Below, piece after piece: positions 33,716-39,136 of a stretch of 39,136 nt of DNA. The notes below the pieces were generated by a model that was not told the origin of the DNA, searched no databases, and was given only the letters and a program-made list of their open reading frames with translations. Each line of letters begins with the position of its first letter. Positions within the stretch are counted from its first letter, which is position 1. Made by a program: the position numbers and the translations under genes. This DNA comes from T1Sed10-7 sp040904745 (lineage in GTDB: Bacteria > Actinomycetota > Nitriliruptoria > Nitriliruptorales > Nitriliruptoraceae). The DNA is taken from the NCBI GenBank assembly GCA_040904745.1, contig JBBDSW010000080.1, forward strand, positions 1-39,136. Reading direction: 5' to 3'.

Positions 33716-34866
33716 GGGTGGCCATCGTCAGCCCCTACGACCTGTCGGTCCCCGGCGGGGTGCAGTCACACATCGAGCAGTTGGCGGCGTGGCTCACGGC
33801 CCAGGGTGACCAGGTGCTGATGCTCGGGCCGGGGCAGCCCCCGGCGCGGCCCGCCACCCCGACCACGCCGGGGCTGGTGCCGCTGGGACGTGCCCGGGGG
33901 GTCCCGTTCAACGGTTCGGTGGCACCGATCGCGCTCGGTCCCGCAACCGCAGCCGCCACGATCCGTGCGTTGCGCGCGCTGCGGCCCGACGTCGTCCATG
34001 TGCACGAACCGCTGGTCCCCATGGTCGGGCTCGGAGCCGTCCTCGGTGCACCGGTACCGGTGGTGGCTACCTTCCATGCCTGGTCCGACCGCGACCGCCT
34101 CTACCGCGCCGCCCGGCCGCTCGGTCGCGCGGTGCTTCGAAGGGTGGCGGTGCCGTTGGCGGTCAGCGAGGCTGCGGCCGGCTACCACGCCCGCGCACTC
34201 GGCGTCCCACGCACCACCTTCCGAACCGTCCCCAACGGGGTCGACGTCGCCCGCTTCGCAGCGGCCCGAGAGGCGGTCGGGAGCGAGCGCACGCCGGGGC
34301 CGGCCCGGCTCGTGTTCGTGGGGCGTCTCGAGCCGCGGAAGGGTGCCCTGCTCCTGGCCGATGCGTACCTGCAACTGCTGAAGAGCCACCCGGATGCGAC
34401 CCTGACGATCGTCGGAGACGGCCCGGAGCGTGCCGAGCTCGAACGTCGGCTGGCTGCCGTCCCCGGAGAGCGGGCGCAGCTGCTCGGTCGGGTCACCGGA
34501 CCGGAGTTGGCTCGGCAGCTGGCCATGGCCGACGTCGCGGTCGCGCCGGCACTCGGTGGGGAGTCGTTCGGCATCGTGTTGCTGGAGGCGATGGCGGCGG
34601 GGACCGCGGTGGTCGCTGCCGACCTCGCCGGCTACCGCAGCGTCGTGACCTCCGGGGAGGACGGGATCCTGTTCCCGGTCGGTGACGTCCAGCAGCTCGG
34701 CCGGGCCCTCCGTGATCTGCTCGATGACCCTGGGCGGCGTATCCAGCTCGTCGAGGCGGGCACGCGGACCGCTGCGGCACACGATTGGGCGGTGGTCGCC
34801 GACCGGGTGAGAGGTGCCTACCTCGACGCGTTGACGGCAGCTCGAGGACGGTCCGGCCTGCGGTGA
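33712..34866 (+). CDS. pimA: GDP-mannose-dependent phosphatidylinositol mannosyltransferase, GT4 family (PimA-like)
   Basis: The 384-residue GT-B enzyme begins with VAIVSPYDLSVPGGVQSHIE, the acceptor-side glycine loop of PimA. It also has VVHVHEPLVP, a TFHAW segment, LVFVGRLEPRKGALLL and the C-terminal GGESFGIVLLEAMAAG (EX7E) sugar-nucleotide motif. It should transfer the first mannose from GDP-mannose to phosphatidylinositol at the inner face of the membrane. The ATG at 33712 overlaps the acyltransferase stop (ATGA). With pgsA and the acyltransferase it forms the conserved core of phosphatidylinositol mannoside synthesis. Confidence 0.93.
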   Translation: MRVAIVSPYDLSVPGGVQSHIEQLAAWLTAQGDQVLMLGPGQPPARPATPTTPGLVPLGRARGVPFNGSVAPIALGPATAAATIRALRALRPDVVHVHEPLVPMVGLGAVLGAPVPVVATFHAWSDRDRLYRAARPLGRAVLRRVAVPLAVSEAAAGYHARALGVPRTTFRTVPNGVDVARFAAAREAVGSERTPGPARLVFVGRLEPRKGALLLADAYLQLLKSHPDATLTIVGDGPERAELERRLAAVPGERAQLLGRVTGPELARQLAMADVAVAPALGGESFGIVLLEAMAAGTAVVAADLAGYRSVVTSGEDGILFPVGDVQQLGRALRDLLDDPGRRIQLVEAGTRTAAAHDWAVVADRVRGAYLDALTAARGRSGLR

Positions 34867-34884
34867 GGGGGGCGTGCGGCACCG

Positions 34885-34890
34885 TAGGCT
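34885..34890 (+). promoter_or_regulatory. candidate -10 box of the DUF3048 lipoprotein gene
   Basis: TAGGCT lies 48 bases before the chosen GTG (34939) and only 9 bases before an alternative in-frame GTG (34900), which would then be leaderless. Confidence 0.35.
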
Positions 34891-34938
34891 GGCAGGTGGG
34901 TGACCACCGTGGTCGCCCACGTGTCCCGGAGCTCCCCC

Positions 34939-36054
34939 GTGAACCGTCCCTCGTTGCTGATGCGTGCTGTCCTGATCTCACTCCTCGTACTCGCCCTCGG
35001 TGCCTGCTCGGGAGATGACGAGCCGGAGGAGACGACCGACCCGGAGCCGGTCGAGGAGCCGGAGCCCGAACCCGAGCCCGAACCGGAGCCGGAACCGGAA
35101 CCCGAGCCGGAGCCCGAGCCGGAGCCCGAACCGGGGCCCTTCTCGCACCTGACCGGCGAGGAGATCGACGAGGAGCTGCTCGAGCGTCCCCAGCTCCTGG
35201 TCAAGATCGACAACGCGCCCGAGGCCCGACCGCAGTCCGGCCTGGAGGCCGCCGACGTGGTCTACGAGGAACGGGTCGAGGCCGGCGTCACCCGGCTGCT
35301 GGCCATCTTCCACAGCGAGCTGCCGGAGGTGGTCGGCCCCATCCGTTCGGCCCGACCGGTCGACAGCGAGCTCATGGGCGGCTACGGGCGGGCCGGCTTC
35401 GCGTTCTCCGGTGCGCGCGGCGACGTCCAGCCGCTGCTCAGCGCTGCACCCTCGATCCTCGTCACGGAGGGCGGGGCCGGCTTCTACCGGGACCGCTCCC
35501 GCCGTGCGCCGCACAACCTCTACCTCGATGCCGAGGTGACCATGCAGGGGGTCATCGGCCGCGGGGCCGAACCCTTCGAGGAGGTCGGCTGGGCGTTCGA
35601 CGAGGAGGTCCCTCGCGGGGCGCTCGACTGCCCGGACGATGCACGAGGATGCGAGGACCCCGGTGTGGCCATCACCGTGCGGATGTCGCGCTCCTACGTC
35701 ACCTCGTGGGAGTACGACGCCGAGGCCGGACGCTACCGGCGCTTCCAGAACGGGCAGCCGTTCCGGGTCACGGGTGAGGACCGGATCGGTGCGGCCAACG
35801 TCGTCGTCCTCGACGCCCGCTACTACCTCTCCGGCAACAACTGCTACGGCGACCCGTGCCCCGAGACCGATGTGCTCACCGAGGACGCGGGCGCGCTGGT
35901 GCTCCGTGACGGCGAACGGTTCGAGGCGCGGTTCCGCAAGCCGACCAAGGAGGACCCGCTCCAGGTGCTGACGCCGGACGGCGACCCCTTCCCGCTGAAG
36001 CCCGGGCCCACTTGGGTGCTGCTCCCGGACTCCCTGCCGTCGATCGCCGACTGA
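34939..36054 (+). CDS. DUF3048-domain lipoprotein with a Glu-Pro repeat linker
   Basis: The 371-residue protein has a lipoprotein signal peptide with lipobox LGAC, an acidic linker that includes thirteen Glu-Pro pairs, and a DUF3048 region like that of Bacillus YerB. Visible parts are LLVKIDNAPEARPQSGLEAADVV, then EAGVTRLLAIFHSELPEVVGPIRSARP, SGARGDVQPLL and a C-terminal domain with FQNGQPFRVTGEDRIGAANVVV. It should sit on the outer membrane face; its function is unknown. GTG at 34939 has GGAG 7 bases upstream. GTG at 34900 is a leaderless alternative. It separates the PIM operon from pdxS. Confidence 0.88.
   Translation: MNRPSLLMRAVLISLLVLALGACSGDDEPEETTDPEPVEEPEPEPEPEPEPEPEPEPEPEPEPEPGPFSHLTGEEIDEELLERPQLLVKIDNAPEARPQSGLEAADVVYEERVEAGVTRLLAIFHSELPEVVGPIRSARPVDSELMGGYGRAGFAFSGARGDVQPLLSAAPSILVTEGGAGFYRDRSRRAPHNLYLDAEVTMQGVIGRGAEPFEEVGWAFDEEVPRGALDCPDDARGCEDPGVAITVRMSRSYVTSWEYDAEAGRYRRFQNGQPFRVTGEDRIGAANVVVLDARYYLSGNNCYGDPCPETDVLTEDAGALVLRDGERFEARFRKPTKEDPLQVLTPDGDPFPLKPGPTWVLLPDSLPSIAD
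35056..35133 (+). repeat. thirteen-fold Glu-Pro codon repeat
   Basis: Thirteen GAR-CCS codon pairs follow each other in frame. Codon choice varies (GAG/GAA and CCG/CCC), so the repeat is kept at protein level and is not a recent pure microsatellite. It probably forms a stiff extended spacer through the cell wall. Confidence 0.9.
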
Positions 36055-36093
36055 CCGACCCTGGATGGCCATCGCTCACCCCATGGATGGCAG

Positions 36094-36099
36094 TACCCT
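36094..36099 (+). promoter_or_regulatory. candidate -10 box of pdxS
   Basis: TACCCT lies 36 bases before the ATG of pdxS. Confidence 0.35.
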
Positions 36100-36135
36100 G
36101 GTGTCCTACGCCTGCCGCAGGTCCGGAGTCGCCCC

Positions 36136-37047
36136 ATGACCGCCAACGACGCACCTTCCACCGCTCCAAGCACCGGCACGACCCGTGTGAAGCGTGGTAT
36201 GGCCGACATGCTCAAGGGTGGCGTCATCATGGACGTCGTCACCCCGGAGCAGGCGCGCATCGCCGAGGAGGCGGGCGCGGTCGCCGTGATGGCGCTGGAG
36301 CGGGTGCCGGCCGACATCCGTAAGGACGGCGGCATCGCGCGGATGTCGGATCCGGACATGGTCGACGGGATCATCGATGCCGTGTCCATCCCGGTCATGG
36401 CGAAGGTGCGCATCGGGCACATGGTCGAGGCGCAGGTGATCCAGTCGCTCGGGGTGGACTACATCGATGAGTCGGAGGTCCTCACCCCCGCCGATGAGGC
36501 CCACCACATCGACAAGTGGCGGTTCGACGTCCCGTTCGTGTGTGGAGCCACCAACCTGGGCGAGGCGCTGCGGCGGCTGTCCGAGGGTGCGGCGATGATC
36601 CGTTCCAAGGGCGAGGCCGGCACCGGCAACGTCGTGGAAGCGACCCGACACATGCGGGCCATCGCGGGGGAGATCCGCCGACTCGCGACCATGGATGCAG
36701 CGGAGCTCTACGCCGCGGCGAAGGCGCACCAGGCCCCGGTGGAGCTCGTCCGGGAGTGCGCGGAGAGCGGCCGCCTCCCCGTCGTGCTGTTCACGGCCGG
36801 CGGGATCGCGACCCCCGCGGACGCGGCGATGATGATGCAGCTCGGGGCGGACGGCGTGTTCGTCGGTTCCGGCATCTTCAAGGCATCCAACCCCGAGCAG
36901 CGGGCGCGTGCCATCGTGGAGGCGACGACGCACTTCGAGGACCCGTCGGTCATCGCCAAGGTGTCCCGCGGGCTCGGCAAGGCGATGGTCGGCATCGACC
37001 TGGCCACTCTCCCCGCGGACCAGAAGTACGCCGACCGCGGCTGGTGA
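36136..37047 (+). CDS. pdxS: pyridoxal 5'-phosphate synthase lyase subunit
   Basis: The 303-residue protein is the synthase half of the PLP synthase. It joins ribose 5-phosphate, glyceraldehyde 3-phosphate and ammonia to make pyridoxal phosphate. Characteristic stretches are KRGMADMLKGGVIMDVV, ALERVPADIRKDGGIARMSD, the catalytic Lys90 in VMAKVRIGH, RSKGEAGTGNVVEA and FTAGGIATPADAAMMMQLGA. The length is normal. ATG at 36136 follows GGAG. The stop overlaps pdxT by four bases, in line with the fixed pairing of the two subunits. Confidence 0.97.
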   Translation: MTANDAPSTAPSTGTTRVKRGMADMLKGGVIMDVVTPEQARIAEEAGAVAVMALERVPADIRKDGGIARMSDPDMVDGIIDAVSIPVMAKVRIGHMVEAQVIQSLGVDYIDESEVLTPADEAHHIDKWRFDVPFVCGATNLGEALRRLSEGAAMIRSKGEAGTGNVVEATRHMRAIAGEIRRLATMDAAELYAAAKAHQAPVELVRECAESGRLPVVLFTAGGIATPADAAMMMQLGADGVFVGSGIFKASNPEQRARAIVEATTHFEDPSVIAKVSRGLGKAMVGIDLATLPADQKYADRGW

Positions 37048-37757
37048 GTACCACCTTCGTTCCGGATCGCTGGCTCCCGGGGGAACGCCTGGCCGGCCGG
37101 CCCGAGCTGCCGAGCGTGGACCCCGAGGCCCCGACGATCGGCGTGCTCGCCCTCCAGGGCGATGTCCTGGAGCATCTCCGTGCGCTGGGTCGCTGCGGGG
37201 CGCGGGCGGTGGCCGTCCGCAGCCTCGAACACGTCGCTGCTGTCGACGGTCTGGTGCTTCCCGGGGGTGAGTCGACCACCATCGGGAAGCTCCTGTCCCG
37301 GTTCGGGCTCCAGGCCCCGATCCGGGCCCGCATCGACGCCGGGCTCCCGGTCTTCGGCACCTGCGCCGGGATGATCCTGCTGTCCGATGAGCTCGACCAG
37401 GACGAGACGCAGCCGCTGATCGGGGGCCTGCATGTCCGCACCCGGCGCAACGCCTTCGGACGGCAGGTCGACTCGTTCGACGTGGCCGTCGAGGTGGCGG
37501 GGATCGACGGCGGGCCGGTCGATGTCTCGTTCATCCGGGCCCCACGGGTCGAGGAGGTCCTCGCCGGCGACGTCGAGGTGCTCGCCGAGGTCGACGGACA
37601 CCCCGTGGTGGTGCGGCAGGGCGCCCTGCTGGCCACCGCGTTCCATCCGGAGGTCACCGGTGACGACCGCCTCCACGCGGCGTTCGTCGAGGTCGTACGT
37701 GGCGCGCGCGGGGCCCGTCCGGACGATCGTGCGGCCGCAGGGCATCGCGAGGGGTAG
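37044..37757 (+). CDS. pdxT: pyridoxal 5'-phosphate synthase glutaminase subunit
   Basis: The 237-residue class I glutaminase releases ammonia from glutamine and feeds it to PdxS. It shows IGVLALQGDVLEH, LPGGESTTIGKL, the nucleophile Cys107 in GTCAGMI, and His201/Glu203 in FHPE, so the catalytic triad is complete. GTG at 37044 overlaps the pdxS stop (GTGA). This start gives about 30 extra residues before the usual beginning of the family; no better internal start with a ribosome site was seen, so the extension is plausible but uncertain. Confidence 0.93.
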   Translation: MSTTFVPDRWLPGERLAGRPELPSVDPEAPTIGVLALQGDVLEHLRALGRCGARAVAVRSLEHVAAVDGLVLPGGESTTIGKLLSRFGLQAPIRARIDAGLPVFGTCAGMILLSDELDQDETQPLIGGLHVRTRRNAFGRQVDSFDVAVEVAGIDGGPVDVSFIRAPRVEEVLAGDVEVLAEVDGHPVVVRQGALLATAFHPEVTGDDRLHAAFVEVVRGARGARPDDRAAAGHREG

Positions 37758-37760
37758 CGT
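37755..37760 (+). promoter_or_regulatory. candidate -10 box of the adenosine deaminase gene
   Basis: TAGCGT overlaps the pdxT stop codon and lies 26 bases before the ATG at 37787. No good Shine-Dalgarno lies between. Confidence 0.3.
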
Positions 37761-37786
37761 CGTCGCGCCCGCGTCCCCTGCTACGG

Positions 37787-38845
37787 ATGATGCCCGTGGA
37801 CCTCGATCAAGACCTCCTCCGCCGCGCACCCAAGGTGCTCCTCCACGACCACCTCGATGGTGGGCTGCGCCCCGCGACGGTCATCGAGCTCGCGGCGCGA
37901 GCGGGGCACCGCCTGCCGACGGACGACCCCACCGAGCTCGCGGCGTGGTTCCACCAGGGGGGTCGTGATGCCGATCTCGAGCGCTACCTCGAGGCCTTCG
38001 CCCACACCGTCGCCGTCCTCCAGACCGAGGAGGCGATCGCCCGTGTGGCACGTGAGTGCGCCGAGGACCTGGATGCCGACGGGGTCGTCTACGCCGAGGT
38101 CCGCTATGCCCCCGAGCTGTCGACCACCGGTGGGTTGACCCTCGACGCGATCTTCGACGCCCTCGGGGCCGGGTTCGCGGCCGCGCCGGCGACGATCCAG
38201 ATGCGCCTGCTCGCGTGCGTGATGCGCCAGGAGGATCGGGGCGAGGAGGTGGTTGCGGCGGCGCTCCGGGCGCGGGAGCGGCATGTCCCCGTCGTGGGCA
38301 TCGATCTGGCCGGGCCGGAGAGCGGCTTCCCCGCGTCGCGGCACGCCGAGGCGATCGCCGCCGCCCGCGCCGGAGGTCTGCACGTGACCCTGCATGCGGG
38401 GGAGGCAGCCGGGGTGGACTCGGTGGCCGATGCCGTGGCGCAGGGCGCCGAGCGGCTGGGGCACGGCGTACGGGTCGTCGACGATCTCGCCCCCGACGGC
38501 TCACCAGGACCCGTCGCACGCCAGGTGCTGGCCCGTGAGATCGCCCTCGAGGTCTGCCCCACATCCAACGTGCACACCGGTGTGGTCGGTGCGCTGGCCG
38601 AACACCCCGTCCAGCGCTTGCGCGATGCCGGTCTCCGCGTGACCATCTCCACCGACAACCGGCTGATGAGCGGGGTGAGCACGGCTCAGGAGCTGTGGGC
38701 GACCGCCAGCGCCTTCGGGTGGGACCTCGAGGACGTGCGCGCGGTCACCGACGCAGCGGCACGCGCGGCCTTCCTCGACGACGAGGTGGCACGGGCGGAC
38801 CTCCTCGCGGTGATCGAGCGAGGGTTCGCCGCGCTCCAGCCCTGA
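37787..38845 (+). CDS. add: adenosine deaminase
   Basis: The 352-residue amidohydrolase turns adenosine into inosine plus ammonia in purine salvage. Metal and catalytic motifs are LLHDHLDGGLRP (His20, His22), VTLHAGE, RLGHGVRV, and a late STDN aspartate motif, the variant common in actinobacterial members. CPTSNVHTGVV is the substrate-loop motif. The start could be ATG 37787 or the ATG three bases on. It sits between pdxT and yebC, usually close neighbours in this group, so it may be an insertion specific to this lineage. Confidence 0.93.
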   Translation: MMPVDLDQDLLRRAPKVLLHDHLDGGLRPATVIELAARAGHRLPTDDPTELAAWFHQGGRDADLERYLEAFAHTVAVLQTEEAIARVARECAEDLDADGVVYAEVRYAPELSTTGGLTLDAIFDALGAGFAAAPATIQMRLLACVMRQEDRGEEVVAAALRARERHVPVVGIDLAGPESGFPASRHAEAIAAARAGGLHVTLHAGEAAGVDSVADAVAQGAERLGHGVRVVDDLAPDGSPGPVARQVLAREIALEVCPTSNVHTGVVGALAEHPVQRLRDAGLRVTISTDNRLMSGVSTAQELWATASAFGWDLEDVRAVTDAAARAAFLDDEVARADLLAVIERGFAALQP

Positions 38846-38846
38846 G

Positions 38847-38866
38847 GGGGCCGGGCAGCCCCGGCC
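38847..38866 (+). terminator. possible GC hairpin terminator after add
   Basis: GGCCGGG and CCCCGGCC pair around a 3-base loop with one bulged C, starting one base after the add stop codon. There is no T tract. Confidence 0.3.
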
Positions 38867-38899
38867 GCCGGCCCAGATCGGGCGGTTGGGGGTCGCAGC

Positions 38900-38905
38900 T
38901 ACCCT
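38900..38905 (+). promoter_or_regulatory. candidate -10 box of yebC
   Basis: TACCCT lies 29 bases before the GTG of the yebC gene, and the ribosome site GAGGAG lies between. Confidence 0.35.
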
Positions 38906-38934
38906 CCCGCTTCCGCACCGTCGAGGAGCGCGTC

Positions 38935-39136
38935 GTGTCTGGGCACAGCAAGTGGGCCAACATCAAGCACCGCAAGGCGTCACAGGACAAGAAGCGTGGC
39001 AAGCAGTTCGCGAAGCTCATCCGCGCCATCGAGTCCGCGGCCCGCGAGTCCAACACCGCCGACCCGGAGACGAGCGCGCCACTGGCGCTCGCCGTGCAGA
39101 AGGCCAAGGACGCCGACGTCCCCAAGGACAACATCG
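38935..39136 (+). CDS. yebC: YebC/PmpR-family protein (3' end outside the window)
   Basis: Only the first 67 codons are present. The start SGHSKWANIKHRKASQDKKR and the following KLIRAIESAARE and DVPKDNI are diagnostic for the YebC/PmpR/TACO1 family. Its members have been described as transcription regulators and, more recently, as translation factors that help ribosomes through proline stretches. GTG at 38935 follows GAGGAGC. In actinobacteria this gene usually precedes ruvCAB, which would lie beyond the right edge. Confidence 0.95.
   Translation, partial: MSGHSKWANIKHRKASQDKKRGKQFAKLIRAIESAARESNTADPETSAPLALAVQKAKDADVPKDNI

Noticed and set aside
38650..38675. STDN instead of the classic TDDP aspartate motif in adenosine deaminase
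   Set aside because: This variant is usual in bacterial and actinobacterial members and does not suggest loss of activity.

Overview
The window is 39 kb of very GC-rich chromosomal DNA (about 70% G+C by eye), with tightly packed genes, frequent GTG starts, 4-bp start/stop overlaps and -10 boxes of the TANNNT type. The order thrS, HIT hydrolase, CDP-alcohol phosphatidyltransferase, acyltransferase, PimA-like mannosyltransferase, pdxS, pdxT, yebC is a known actinobacterial neighbourhood. A DosS/DosR-like pair and a SufT-MoeZ pair agree with this. The organism is an actinobacterium that makes phosphatidylinositol mannosides. A deep branch such as Nitriliruptoria is my guess and cannot be shown from the sequence. 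No insertion sequence, prophage or CRISPR array was seen.

Left part (1-9460). A SufT-like DUF59 protein, cut by the window edge, precedes a MoeZ-type adenylyltransferase-rhodanese. Facing them on the minus strand is a thiamine salvage operon: a TPP riboswitch, thiamine pyrophosphokinase, the ThiB-ThiP-ThiQ importer, a MOSC protein and a cytoplasmic GH3 beta-glucosidase.

Redox region (9476-14581). A membrane-anchored two-domain multicopper oxidase carries an extra N-terminal cupredoxin domain. Beside it lie a PNPOx-family flavin protein and a DosR-like regulator divergent from a DosS-like haem GAF histidine kinase. Two imperfect DosR-type boxes lie upstream of the oxidase and the flavin protein, suggesting a small local regulon.

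Middle (14690-25469). A phosphoenolpyruvate carboxylase gene is broken by what looks like a 31-bp insertion between 10-bp direct repeats. Divergent from it is a three-gene cassette: a DsbA-fold protein without CxxC, an unrecognised protein that may be a degenerate PD-(D/E)XK nuclease, and a stand-alone HIRAN protein. This cassette is the best candidate here for an undescribed system. Then come a VanW/G5 cell-wall protein divergent from an M23 endopeptidase, an anti-sigma-like protein without a sigma factor beside it, and a Na/Pi cotransporter with a PhoU-like protein.

Right part (25470-39136). A gene-poor kilobase holds tRNA-Val(CAC) and several hairpins, one with a perfect 21-bp stem. It is followed by pyruvate phosphate dikinase, threonyl-tRNA synthetase, the PIM lipid operon, a DUF3048 lipoprotein with an EP repeat, the PdxS-PdxT vitamin B6 pair, adenosine deaminase and the start of yebC.
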